Assembly (NCBI RefSeq): GCF_022230925.1
Contig: NZ_JAKKFH010000062.1
Span: forward strand, 62,001-126,000
Direction: 5' to 3'
DNA length: 64,000 bases
Source: Micromonospora alfalfae
GTDB taxonomy: Bacteria > Actinomycetota > Actinomycetes > Mycobacteriales > Micromonosporaceae
Shown: in pieces, positions 16,390-24,719 of the stretch
Position numbering within the stretch: the first letter of the stretch is position 1
How the letters are laid out: every line of letters starts with the position of its first letter
Translations under genes and position numbers: made by a program
Notes under the pieces: generated by a model
The model's database searches: none
The model's input: the letters and a program-made list of their open reading frames with translations, nothing else
What the model was told of the DNA's origin: nothing

Positions 16390-17108
16390 TGCTGGGCCTG
16401 CCTGCTCTGGCGACCGCGAGGGCTGGATTCGGTCAGCTCGGTACGCGCCTCCCAGAGCGTGGGGAAACAGCGATGCGAGATGAGCCGGCTCAAGCTGTCG
16501 ACTGGGGTGTTGCGGGTGCCGAGCACGCCGTGGCCGATGATGCGGGTCGCGATGGTGTAGTGCTGGGTGCGCCAGAGCGCGATCTGCTCGTCGAGAGACA
16601 CGAGCGCTTCGGCGAGCCGGTATAGCGGGTCGGATGGCTGTCCGCGGTAGAGGTCGATCGGCGTGAGGTCGAGTGAGGCCAGTAGCCCGCTCAGCGCGAT
16701 GTCGAGTTCGGTGGTGGCCTGGCGCAGCAGTTTCCAGCCGGGCGATTCGAAGCCGGAGCCGTTGCCCAACTCGGCGCGGAAGGACGCGAACTGCAGCGGG
16801 TGCAGGTGCCGCAGGATGTCCAGTTGGTGGGTGACCAGCCGCAGGCTCTGCGCCGCCCGCTGGATGAGCAGTTCGGCCGCGCCGGGGTGGTCGTCGGCGA
16901 TGTGGTCGAGCGCGCGCGCCAACTCGTCGTAGATCAGCTTGAACCACAGTTCCGAGGACTGGTGGACGACCTGGAACAGCAGCTCGTCGGGGTGCGCCCC
17001 CTCGGTGGTGCTGCGTTGCAGGGAGAGCAGTACGTCGGTACGCATGTAGCGGGCGTAGTCGGTCGCTGCGGTGCCGGGCAGCACTGCGGGCAGGGGTGTC
17101 GTGGACAA
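16386..17108 (-). CDS. tryptophan 2,3-dioxygenase
   Basis: 240 residues from a TTG start with GGAGG seven bases upstream. TDO landmarks: YARYMRTDVLLSLQ, FQVVHQSSELWFKLIYDEL with the distal-side His49, FRAELGNGSGFESPGWKLL, and WRTQHYTIATRIIG with the proximal haem ligand His183. The expected product is N-formylkynurenine from L-Trp. The usual substrate loop GTGGSSG is replaced by GTRNTPV, so substrate or rate may differ. First gene of the six-gene coupled operon; the lipoprotein gene ends 75 bases upstream. Confidence 0.85.
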   Translation of the reverse strand: MSTTPLPAVLPGTAATDYARYMRTDVLLSLQRSTTEGAHPDELLFQVVHQSSELWFKLIYDELARALDHIADDHPGAAELLIQRAAQSLRLVTHQLDILRHLHPLQFASFRAELGNGSGFESPGWKLLRQATTELDIALSGLLASLDLTPIDLYRGQPSDPLYRLAEALVSLDEQIALWRTQHYTIATRIIGHGVLGTRNTPVDSLSRLISHRCFPTLWEARTELTESSPRGRQSRQAQQ

Positions 17109-17183
17109 GGGTGGTCCTCCGCATGGTTCGGATCGGTTACGCCGCGGCCCGGCGAAAACGCTGTACGGGTTGTGAGGTAGGGG

Positions 17184-17801
17184 TCAGCCGTGTAGCGCGG
17201 ACAACGCGGACGCGGCCACGCGGGACGTCGGCTCCACCAGGGCGGGGTCCGGGTTTGCGTTGAGGCGCAGCGGCGCGGCCGTCAGCGTGAGGTAGAGATT
17301 GGCGTCGTAGGTGACGATGTGGCTTCCGGCCGCGTCGGTGTACGCGTAGGCGCCAGCACCCAGGGACGCGATGTCCCGAACGGACTCGGCTTCGGTATGA
17401 ACGCGGCGCAGTCCCTCATACATGACCCGCCCGGCCTCCGGCGCCCCGATGGTGGCCGCCACGGTCACGACGACGCCTCCGGGCAGTTGACCGAGTGTCG
17501 CCGTACATGTCAGGTTGGTGGTGGCACCGACCGGACGGTTCTGGTGCTGTTGCTGTCCCACCGGGCCGAACAGCTCGCTCAGCGGCCGGAAATCCAGCGC
17601 AGGGCACAGCGCGTCAACGCTTCGGTAGGTTGCTGGCGGGCCCGTGGATGTCCCAGCAGTGCCGAACCCGGCGGTGCTGGACGACGCCACCGGCGCGGTC
17701 ACGGACGTGTCGTCGGCCTCCGAGCAGCCGGTCAGTGCCGACGCCGCAAGCCCGAGGAGCATGACAAGAGCTGCAGCAGCTCGGCGAGCAGGCAGGCTCA
17801 T
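17184..17801 (-). CDS. putative lipoprotein
   Basis: 205 residues from MSLPARRAAAALV. Signal peptide with hydrophobic core and lipobox ALTGC (Cys about residue 25), then a Ser/Thr-rich linker and a domain with two further cysteines (DALCPALDFRPLSELFG ... LTCTATLG). The layout resembles DUF3558-type actinobacterial lipoproteins. It lies 75 bases upstream of the TDO operon on the same strand and could share its promoter. Function unknown. Confidence 0.7.
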   Translation of the reverse strand: MSLPARRAAAALVMLLGLAASALTGCSEADDTSVTAPVASSSTAGFGTAGTSTGPPATYRSVDALCPALDFRPLSELFGPVGQQQHQNRPVGATTNLTCTATLGQLPGGVVVTVAATIGAPEAGRVMYEGLRRVHTEAESVRDIASLGAGAYAYTDAAGSHIVTYDANLYLTLTAAPLRLNANPDPALVEPTSRVAASALSALHG

Positions 17802-18254
17802 GCGGTGCCCTGCGCCGTGGGCGGAGGGCATCAGCGCGAGAGCTCCCTGCCGTTCTCGGCTGCCCCTCATGCCAGAGATGGATTGGTTTGCTCGACCGTT
17901 CATTCGGCAGCACCTAACTGGGGGCACAGCGCATCAGCCCACCGCAATATGGCGGCGAGCCCGAACCCAGGTCCCTCCCCCGTTGTCGAGGACTGAGTCG
18001 TTCGGCATCGAATCCACCACAGCACCTTTGTGCGTGTCTACTAATGCGACTACACCTAGCCGGATACCAAACAACCACATCGGCCAGCCGCAACCATGTT
18101 GAGCTGCACAAACAGCGGCTATAAAGGTAGATCGCGGAGATGGTGAAGCTGGTGCCCTGGTGGGGGAAACGCTAGCGTCCAATCCGCCATTGGATGCGGC
18201 GGCAGTTTGCATGACCGCCGGCCAGGAACGTGCAACACGGGGAGGTAATAGATC
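17802..18254. other. intergenic region, divergent promoters
   Basis: About 450 bases between the lipoprotein (minus) and the LPVTG protein (plus), expected to hold promoters for both. No coding pattern, repeat or RNA was recognised. GGGGAGG lies about ten bases before the plus-strand GTG at 18255. Confidence 0.5.
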
Positions 18255-18836
18255 GTGAATCAGCCTGAATCTCAGGTGCGGCAACGCCTTGCGGCATTGG
18301 CGGCTTCGGCGTTCGCCCTTGCGACGATCGGCGCGTTTTCCGCGTCACCGGCGAGGGCGGAGGTGAGCCCTTCGAGTTCGGCGACCGCTACGGCCAGTCC
18401 TGACAAGCCGAAGCCGCAACGGTCCGCCGTCGAGACGGAGCCCTCGGCGTCGAAGCCGGCCGCCAGCAGTACTCCCGACCCGACCGATCCTCCGCCGGAG
18501 CCCGACCCCACCACTCCCCCGCCCGATCCGACCACCGCGCCGCCGGAGCCCGATCCGAGTACTCCCCCGCCCGACTCCCCGCCCGCGCCGGAACCAACGC
18601 GGGTAAGTCCTCGGCCGTCGAGCAGTGCGCCAGGCGGGGGGCGGACTCCGCAGCAGCCCGGCGGGGGTGCCACGGACCGTGGCGACCGGCCGAGCAGCGA
18701 CGGCGGTACCGCAGGATCGTCGGTGCCGTCGCTCCCGGTGACCGGCGGGAGTATCGCTCCGATCGCGGCCACTGGGGGCGCGGCCCTCATCGCCGGCATC
18801 GCGCTGCTGCGGGCCGGCCGCCGCAAGCCACGATGA
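18255..18836 (+). CDS. Pro-rich surface protein with LPVTG-type C-terminus
   Basis: 193 residues, GTG start with a GGGAGG site. Signal peptide (LAALAASAFALATIGAFSASPARA), then a long low-complexity region of PDPTTPPP-type repeats (about residues 75-115), a Ser/Gly-rich part, and a C-terminal SLPVTGG followed by a hydrophobic helix and RAGRRKPR. This is a sortase-type cell-wall sorting signal. No sortase gene is in the window, so a housekeeping sortase would be needed. The repeats look like a wall-spanning stalk. Confidence 0.75.
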   Translation: MNQPESQVRQRLAALAASAFALATIGAFSASPARAEVSPSSSATATASPDKPKPQRSAVETEPSASKPAASSTPDPTDPPPEPDPTTPPPDPTTAPPEPDPSTPPPDSPPAPEPTRVSPRPSSSAPGGGRTPQQPGGGATDRGDRPSSDGGTAGSSVPSLPVTGGSIAPIAATGGAALIAGIALLRAGRRKPR

Positions 18837-18877
18837 GCACAAGCTGGCCCAGCTGACGCAGGCGGAAGGAGCATCTA

Positions 18878-19732
18878 GTGACGACGCAGCACCCGGATCG
18901 GGCGGTCTGGCCATCCTCGATCGAGGACGTCCCCACCACCGCGCCCGGCCGGGTGCCTGCGGTCGAACCCGTTCGCCGCACCGCTACCCCACCTGACAAC
19001 GGCATCCGCACCGGCTCGCATCCCCCTGACTCCGACCAGCGACGGTCCTTGGTGTCCGGCGACAGAAGCGGCCGACGGAGGCGATGGCCGCGCGGACCTG
19101 CGGCGCTCGCCCTAGCGGCCCTGCTCACGGGCGCGTCCATCGGATTCGGCCTGCACTACACGGTCGTGCCACCGCCGCGTCACACGCCGATAACAACGGC
19201 GCCCACCGCATCGGCTGGCGCAGCGTTCGCGCAACGCCAAGCGACGGTCAACCGGGCTACCCTGCCGACGCCCGACATCGCGGACTTCGCCGGACCTTGG
19301 CTCGGCACGATCGGAGGCTGCTCGGTCGATGCCATCAGCGAAGCGCAGCGCGGCAACGGTGAGACGACTCGAACCCGCTGCACGGCAGGAATCGTCACCA
19401 GTTACTGGATCACGTACCGCAACCTCGCCGACCGGGAGGCCGCAGAAGCCCGATACCGCAGTCAGGCGGCGAACGCGGCCGCCCTGGCCGCAGGTGCGGC
19501 GGCTCCGACGCAGCAGAGCACCGCGGCCGGCCGCACCATGCAGTACATCGAGTACGCCTACCGAATTCCCACCGGCAACCGGGCAGGACAAGTCGTGGCC
19601 GCCATCTGGTGGAGCGACCCCACGAAGCCCATCGCAGGAGTCTTCACCTGCTACTGGGCTGATCTGGCATCTTCGTGGGCACCACTACGTGACCTATGGG
19701 CACAGGCCACCACAACGCCCGTTCAGCGGTAG
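18878..19732 (+). CDS. hypothetical membrane-anchored protein
   Basis: 284 residues, GTG start with AAGGAG upstream, 41 bases after the LPVTG gene and probably co-transcribed. A polar cytoplasmic N-terminus of about 70 residues leads to one transmembrane helix (AALALAALLTGASIGFGLHY, about 70-92). The extracellular domain has three cysteines (GGCSVDAIS, TRCTAGIV, FTCYWADL). No family recognised; the topology suggests a sensor or wall-associated protein. Confidence 0.6.
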   Translation: MTTQHPDRAVWPSSIEDVPTTAPGRVPAVEPVRRTATPPDNGIRTGSHPPDSDQRRSLVSGDRSGRRRRWPRGPAALALAALLTGASIGFGLHYTVVPPPRHTPITTAPTASAGAAFAQRQATVNRATLPTPDIADFAGPWLGTIGGCSVDAISEAQRGNGETTRTRCTAGIVTSYWITYRNLADREAAEARYRSQAANAAALAAGAAAPTQQSTAAGRTMQYIEYAYRIPTGNRAGQVVAAIWWSDPTKPIAGVFTCYWADLASSWAPLRDLWAQATTTPVQR

Positions 19733-20184
19733 GCAGCCTGCGCCGGCAGCCGCCCGGCGGCGATCTCCTCGACGGCGTGATGCACAGCCAACCCCGGTAC
19801 GACGACCTCTCGGCCCGCCCACGGCACGGGAAGTGTCGCTTGCCCGCACTGCCCGCACCACGATCCCGCCTGCCAGACCTGCCAAGCCCGGCCAGCCAGC
19901 GTGCCGCTGCCGCGGCCACTCGACCGAGCCAGTGCGAGAGCCGCGGCAGGAGCACCCACCAAACCGACGAGGCCCATCATCAGGGCGCATGCAGCACGGT
20001 CAGCTGCCGGCGCTGCGACAACGCCGTACGCGAGCAGACACAGCAACCCGCAGCAGATCCAAGCCACCACCATCGGCCGGCGAGGTGACTGCGGCTGGAC
20101 CGGCGGCCGCAGGAGATGCGCCAGCCCCGTCGTCGACCTCGTTACGCTGCGACCCCGAACCACCAGAACTCGCGGTGCCAACAT
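19723..20184 (-). CDS. hypothetical membrane protein
   Basis: 153 residues from MLAPRVLVVRGRS. Two hydrophobic helices (MVVAWICCGLLCLLAYGVVAA and ACALMMGLVGLVGAPAAALAL), then a domain with CGQCG and a HHAVEEIAAGRL segment. It overlaps the convergent upstream gene by 10 bases at the stops. No family recognised; the CxxC suggests a small metal or redox site (inference). Confidence 0.5.
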   Translation of the reverse strand: MLAPRVLVVRGRSVTRSTTGLAHLLRPPVQPQSPRRPMVVAWICCGLLCLLAYGVVAAPAADRAACALMMGLVGLVGAPAAALALARSSGRGSGTLAGRAWQVWQAGSWCGQCGQATLPVPWAGREVVVPGLAVHHAVEEIAAGRLPAQAAYR

Positions 20185-20693
20185 GGTGGTGCTGGTGTGA
20201 GTCGTCCTGATCCCTGCGGCGTAGACCGAAGCCAAATGGCGTCGACCGCCGGTGGCGCCACAACACGGGCTAGCGGCAAGAGATGACATATCACGAGTAT
20301 GAACGCCTGCACCGACAATGCGATGACCGGTGCTAGACCGTCCAACGTGGCCATCGTAGCGATCGGCGAGCAGCCGTCCACAGGTACGGGCGCCATATGT
20401 GCTGCGCGTCCGTGTCACTCGTATCCCGGCCGCGTAGATGGCAGGTGACGTTCGCCGGCTGTTGAGCTGCACGCAGTTGGGGCATCCCGAACCAAGACTC
20501 ACGAAGGGCGATTATGGCCGGAGCCACCGACATCTGGCCTAGCTCATTAGATCGATGAGGGATGGGAGCGCGCCAAGCCTCAAAACTCCGCGGTTCCCGG
20601 CTCGCTCCTCACTACGTCATCGACCGGACAGCTTTGGTCCCACGGAGGTACCTCGACCAGTACCGGTAGCTCGTCAGCTCCGGCGATCAGGCG
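20185..20693. other. gap without confident gene
   Basis: About 510 bases upstream of the gene at 19723-20184 and downstream of the methyltransferase. Frames here read as non-coding, with many Arg/Thr/Gly codons. Presumed to hold the promoter of the minus-strand gene and the end of the ImmA-DUF6545-methyltransferase transcript. Confidence 0.4.
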
Positions 20694-21524
20694 TCAGCGG
20701 GCAGCGACGGCTCCGTGCATCGGCGAACGAGTCGGTGCAGTGGAGTAGGGGTCGGGCCCACTCAACTCTGGACGCCAATCACTGAGTGGCACTAGTCCGG
20801 GTGCCATAATGGTGAAGTCACCAAACAGGGCGCCGAGCTGCGCGTCCGTTCGGAGTGTGATTTCGGTGGCCGCTTGTGCTTTGAACACACTCTTTGCCGT
20901 GGAGACGGTTGTCTCGTCATAGGCGTCGGTTACGTCGACGGCGCTCAGGTGCGAAATGACCATCGCGCTTCCTGGAGCAAGCTGGTCTCGGATGGGTGCG
21001 ATAACGGCATCTATCCGATTGTCGGGCACTTGCTGGAGCACCGCGCAGTAGAGCACGGCGACTGGCCTGTTCAGGTCAATCACCGTTGCTAGGTCACTGT
21101 CGCTGAGGGTGTCCAGCAGAAGCTCAGGCTGGGTGAAGTCGCCTTCCAGCGCGCGGTGCGGGCCGCCCATTAGGATTTCGTTGGATGCGACAACCGCGAC
21201 TGGGTCGATGTCGACGTAGAGCACCCGGCTGTCTGGCGCGATTGCTTGCGCGACTTCGTGAACGTTACCTTGAGTAGGAATGCCCGATCCTAGGTCCAGG
21301 AATTGCCGGATGCCGGCCTCGGCCAGCACATGTACGGCTCGGCGCAGGAACAGGCGATTCGACCAGGCAATATCCCGTGCCTCCGGGACGGCCTGCAGGA
21401 GCTGATGCGCCGCCGCCCGATCAGCGGGAAAGTTCCTCTCACCACCGAGGAGGTAGTCGTAGATACGGGCGACCGTGGCGCGACCGAAGTCCACGCCGCC
21501 GGCAGCAGTCCGCTGGTCAGTCAA
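20694..21524 (-). CDS. SAM-dependent methyltransferase, DUF574/Methyltransf_19
   Basis: 276 residues, TTG start with AGGAG seven bases upstream. The family signature ATVARIYDYLLGGERNFPADRAAA is followed by motif I FLDLGSGIPTQGNVHEVA and VLYVDIDPVAV. This family is greatly expanded in actinomycetes and its substrates are mostly unknown. It lies 8 bases after the DUF6545 gene, in an operon with that gene and the ImmA/IrrE peptidase. Confidence 0.9.
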   Translation of the reverse strand: MTDQRTAAGGVDFGRATVARIYDYLLGGERNFPADRAAAHQLLQAVPEARDIAWSNRLFLRRAVHVLAEAGIRQFLDLGSGIPTQGNVHEVAQAIAPDSRVLYVDIDPVAVVASNEILMGGPHRALEGDFTQPELLLDTLSDSDLATVIDLNRPVAVLYCAVLQQVPDNRIDAVIAPIRDQLAPGSAMVISHLSAVDVTDAYDETTVSTAKSVFKAQAATEITLRTDAQLGALFGDFTIMAPGLVPLSDWRPELSGPDPYSTAPTRSPMHGAVAAR

Positions 21525-21532
21525 GATTTCTC

Positions 21533-22762
21533 CTACTTTCGATGCGCGGGCACTACCGCGGGGCTATTGGAATCCCTTGCCAGCAGCTCGACGAGCGCGT
21601 CCGATACCAAGGCCAGCCGCTGCGCATCGGCCTCGACATCCGGATGTAAAACACGCGATTCCTGCGGCTCCAGACCGGGATCTTCCTGCGGCTCCGACCC
21701 GGCTTTTGCCGGTGAATTGAGCCTCTGCATGGCGGTTAGAATTGCCGCTGCCTCGCCAGCTGCCGCAGCCCGGTCGAAGCTGTAACCGGCACATGCCGCG
21801 CTTCGCTTCGTCTCAGCAATGACTCCTGCGTCCAGCGGGCCGAGCGCTTGTAGGCCGTCGGCTATCTCTACGCATCGCCGATATAAGTGCGGTCCAGCGC
21901 TCAGCAGTACACCTCTGGCCCGCTCGGGTTTACGAGGAGGGTCAAGCGCGATAGTAGGCGTCGCCTGGAAGAGGGCGTACCACAGTGGATGTAGTCGCCG
22001 ATACAGGCGGCGTCGTCGCGGCAGCGCTCGCATCGCATCAGCGAATTTCCATGCGGACGAAAATACGAGACTGATACACACTAGGGGCAGTGCCAACGTG
22101 ATTAGCGCCTGCGACACGATCGGTTCAGACCACGGAGGATCAATGCCTCTTAGCTTCAAGGCAATGAAGAGACCTTTGTGCACTACGTACCCGGCACCGA
22201 AAGTGGCGCCAATCGCGAGGAGTCTCATACTGACACGCAGCCGACGCTCGGCGAACTTCGCATAGCGGATCGACATTCGGAGAATGTCGCCAATTGCTAC
22301 AGCTAGGCAAATTAGATAGCCCAGCATATAAATGCCGATTTCCGGCAATTCCGCATACCTCTCCGCGAAGCGCAGAGGCTCGGATACAGCGACGTCGGCC
22401 GCCACGAACATGGCTACCATCAGACAAAGTACGGCGGTAAGCAGCACCAACCGGACCCGGAGCCGGCGCGGGGCCTTCTCCGGGTCACCGAGATATAGAA
22501 ACAATATCTGCACCGCAGCAGCAACTACCAGAACGGAGCCGTTCTCCAGGATCTTCGTGACGTTCGGTATACCGGTGGCTTGATCGACTGCGGCATACAC
22601 CGGCGCCCAGCCCACGATGACGGCCACTGCGCAGCCAAGACAGATAGCCACGCTCGCCTGAATTTTGGGATCCTCAGGGTCTCGCCTCAGCGCTCCGAGC
22701 TTGACCAGAAACGCCGCCATAGCGAGCACCGCAGTGACTATATGACCGATCGCCACCAGCAT
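21533..22762 (-). CDS. DUF6545 (MAB_1171c-like) membrane protein
   Basis: 409 residues. Seven or so transmembrane helices in residues 1-245, then a conserved cytoplasmic domain (about 250-395) with RRLHPLWYALFQATPTIAL, LYRRCVEIADGLQALGPL and ADAQRLALVSDAL. This is the layout of the MAB_1171c-type putative transporters/DUF6545. It lies 11 bases after an ImmA/IrrE-like peptidase gene, the common genomic pairing for this family, and its C-terminal domain is related to that of the fusion protein at 25294-26310. Confidence 0.85.
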   Translation of the reverse strand: MLVAIGHIVTAVLAMAAFLVKLGALRRDPEDPKIQASVAICLGCAVAVIVGWAPVYAAVDQATGIPNVTKILENGSVLVVAAAVQILFLYLGDPEKAPRRLRVRLVLLTAVLCLMVAMFVAADVAVSEPLRFAERYAELPEIGIYMLGYLICLAVAIGDILRMSIRYAKFAERRLRVSMRLLAIGATFGAGYVVHKGLFIALKLRGIDPPWSEPIVSQALITLALPLVCISLVFSSAWKFADAMRALPRRRRLYRRLHPLWYALFQATPTIALDPPRKPERARGVLLSAGPHLYRRCVEIADGLQALGPLDAGVIAETKRSAACAGYSFDRAAAAGEAAAILTAMQRLNSPAKAGSEPQEDPGLEPQESRVLHPDVEADAQRLALVSDALVELLARDSNSPAVVPAHRK

Positions 22763-22773
22763 GTTGGCCCCGT

Positions 22774-23298
22774 CTAGTCCGTCAAAGCTGCAGCAATGCG
22801 GTACACCACTGCGGCGGCGTCGTCGTGAAGGCCAGCGACGTTGACGACATCCCCCAGGCCATCCAACCGCGCCCCTAGGTATGTCGCGACCACCTCAGCG
22901 TCTCGCTCCTGCTGCTGGTCATAGGTCCTTGGTGATCGAGCCATCACAGAGTCGACGCCCTCGACGCTGAACATTTCAGCCATGACCTCGCCGGCCCCGT
23001 CTATTACAGGACTGCCTACGTGGTCCAGTGCCATATGCATGAGCTCGTGCAGGAGGGTCTGCACCTCCAAGACCATCGACGTCGCCCTGCTGTAGAGGAC
23101 GTAGTCCGTTTCGGGCGTCGCCACCCATAGGCCGCACGGCAGGGTCGAGGTCTGAGATGTCATCGCGACCAGCTGGATCGGACGGTCTCGTGCAGCCTCC
23201 AGCGCCGCGATCAAGGACTGAACCGTCAACGGCACGGGCAGCTCAACCGCCACCCGACGGAGCAACCACTCAGCCCGGCGCTCTTGCCGCCGCCACAT
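22774..23298 (-). CDS. ImmA/IrrE-like metallopeptidase
   Basis: 174 residues from an ATG with AGGAGGTGAAGGT directly upstream. Zinc-peptidase motif HELMH at residues 84-88, with downstream acidic residues (GEVMAEMFSVEGVD) as a possible third-ligand region. Such peptidases typically cleave a partner XRE repressor (ImmA-ImmR, IrrE-DdrO). The XRE gene at 24249-24719 is nearby but in a separate unit. First gene of the operon with DUF6545 and the methyltransferase. Confidence 0.85.
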   Translation of the reverse strand: MWRRQERRAEWLLRRVAVELPVPLTVQSLIAALEAARDRPIQLVAMTSQTSTLPCGLWVATPETDYVLYSRATSMVLEVQTLLHELMHMALDHVGSPVIDGAGEVMAEMFSVEGVDSVMARSPRTYDQQQERDAEVVATYLGARLDGLGDVVNVAGLHDDAAAVVYRIAAALTD

Positions 23299-23396
23299 AC
23301 CTTCACCTCCTGAGGCGGGCGCGCCGAGGCACACCGTGCGCCGAGCAGCGCCCCGGCCCCACTAAGTGGCCGCTCAGTGACTACGCTCAAGAGCCG

Positions 23397-23410
23397 ACCA
23401 CAATAGTGGT
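23397..23410. promoter_or_regulatory. palindrome upstream of the ImmA-DUF6545 operon
   Basis: ACCAC-AATA-GTGGT, a 5-bp inverted repeat with a 4-base centre, about 100 bases upstream of the peptidase start. A near-match (CCAC-TATC-GTGG, 24739-24750) lies upstream of the XRE gene, suggesting one regulator at both promoters. Confidence 0.35.
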
Positions 23411-23580
23411 GAGACGCTAAGGGGGCAGCATAGCCACCAACACGCTCCGGAGGCACCCCTCTACCGCTTGCAGCCATGGAACTTCCACAAACGAGTGTCC
23501 TGAAGCATCGCCAAACGGGGCGAATCGCACTTCGCACGCGCCCACCGAGATGATGACGCGTCCACGGAGAGGCCTACCCC

Positions 23581-24198
23581 TTGAACGTAACTATCGACCT
23601 GCCCCAGCGGCCCAAACTCGCCGACAGGGTGGCGCTCGTCGCGACAGAGGTGTTCGCTCCGACCCATCTCACGGGTGCTATGCCGATCGTCATCGGGATC
23701 CAAAGTGCAGCCACTGCTCGCATCGGACTCGCCTGGGGCCTGACGGCTGCGCTGTTCTGCTCGGTTTTTCCAGCGAGCGTCGTGTGGCTCGGTGTCCGCC
23801 GGGGTCAGCTCACCGACCGGCACGTCGGGCGTAGAGAGCAGCGCCGAGCACCAATGATGTGGGGTCTGTTGTCGGTCTTGGGCGGAATTGCGATATTGGT
23901 TGGCTTCGGCGCGCCACGTCCGCTGACAGCCTTGGTCGTCGCGACGTTCGCGATTGGACTGACCTTGACTGCGGTCAACCTCGCCTGGAAGATCAGCGTG
24001 CACGCAGCAGTCGCGGCTGGTTCGGCCGCCGTGCTGGTGAGCGTGCTTGGTCCACCGCTGCTGCTTCTCGCTGTTCCGGTCGTAGCCCTTATCGGCTGGT
24101 CCCGCATCCGGCTGCGCGACCACACGCCTGCTCAGGTGGTGGCTGGCACCGGCGCGGGCCTGGTCATCTCGATGCCGATATTCCTTGTGCTGGCTTGA
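23581..24198 (+). CDS. PAP2-like membrane protein
   Basis: 205 residues, TTG start with GGAGAGG upstream. Six hydrophobic helices. The C-terminal part (SVHAAVAAGSAAVL ... WSRIRLRDHTPAQVVAGTGAG) resembles motifs 2 and 3 of the PAP2 lipid-phosphatase superfamily (SxH and SRxxxxxHxxxxV), with His in both, but motif 1 is not obvious. It may act on a prenyl or lipid phosphate, or be a non-catalytic relative. Confidence 0.6.
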   Translation: MNVTIDLPQRPKLADRVALVATEVFAPTHLTGAMPIVIGIQSAATARIGLAWGLTAALFCSVFPASVVWLGVRRGQLTDRHVGRREQRRAPMMWGLLSVLGGIAILVGFGAPRPLTALVVATFAIGLTLTAVNLAWKISVHAAVAAGSAAVLVSVLGPPLLLLAVPVVALIGWSRIRLRDHTPAQVVAGTGAGLVISMPIFLVLA

Positions 24199-24248
24199 CC
24201 GACGGCGTGTCCACGCCCACCAGGAGCTTGCCGTTCAGTTCAGGGGTG

Positions 24249-24719
24249 TCAGGCCGATCCGGGTCGACCGCCGCGACGCGGCGGGTGGTTCCGCCGCGCC
24301 TCCAAAGCGGCAACCCCCTCGACAATCGCCCGCAAGGTAGCCCTTGGCATGCCGGGAGGTAGGTTTCGCGCCAGGACTGTGATCTGAGCGAGGTCAGGGT
24401 CCACCTCGGGAGCCGAAGCATGGCCGGCAGGCTCGGCTGAGTCGAAGAAGTAGTTCGGACTAACACCCCAGAAGTCAGCCAGGCGCTGGATGTTCTTCAT
24501 GGTGGGGTTGTCCCGCTCGCCGCTCAAAAGATAGTTCAAATAGGACACCGACAGGCCTGTGGCGGCGGAGACCTCCTCCGGCGTGAACTTGTTCTCCGTG
24601 TCCTTGTTCAGGCGTTCGTCGAAGAGAGCTTGGAGTCGACCCGCGAACGTGGAGCCTCCAGAGCCTGGCCCAGCCGAAGGGTGCGACCCTGGTCCACCCC
24701 CAGAGTCCGTCATGGTCAT
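24249..24719 (-). CDS. XRE-family transcriptional regulator
   Basis: 156 residues from ATG with GAGGAG upstream. A Gly/Ser-rich N-terminus is followed by an HTH domain (residues about 24-92: GRLQALFDERLN, TPEEVSAATGLSVSYLNYLLSGERDNPTMKNIQRLADFWGV) and a short helical C-terminus. The domain order resembles repressors cleaved by ImmA/IrrE peptidases. It is divergent from the ImmA/IrrE-DUF6545 fusion across a 574-base region holding palindromes, so mutual regulation is likely (inference). Confidence 0.85.
   Translation of the reverse strand: MTMTDSGGGPGSHPSAGPGSGGSTFAGRLQALFDERLNKDTENKFTPEEVSAATGLSVSYLNYLLSGERDNPTMKNIQRLADFWGVSPNYFFDSAEPAGHASAPEVDPDLAQITVLARNLPPGMPRATLRAIVEGVAALEARRNHPPRRGGRPGSA

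Noticed and set aside
15220..17124. A 634-codon frame that would fuse extra sequence to the PLP enzyme
   Set aside because: The upstream part is out of frame with the clear TDO gene, and a GTG with a 4-base overlap explains the PLP enzyme start.
18480..18600. Short tandem repeat resembling a CRISPR-like array
   Set aside because: It is codon-level PDPTTPPP repetition inside the Pro-rich surface protein, with no spacers.
20195..20445. Possible direct repeat (TCTACGC...GGGAT) in the gap upstream of 20184
   Set aside because: Only about 24 of 30 bases agree in very GC-rich DNA; not distinguishable from chance by eye.
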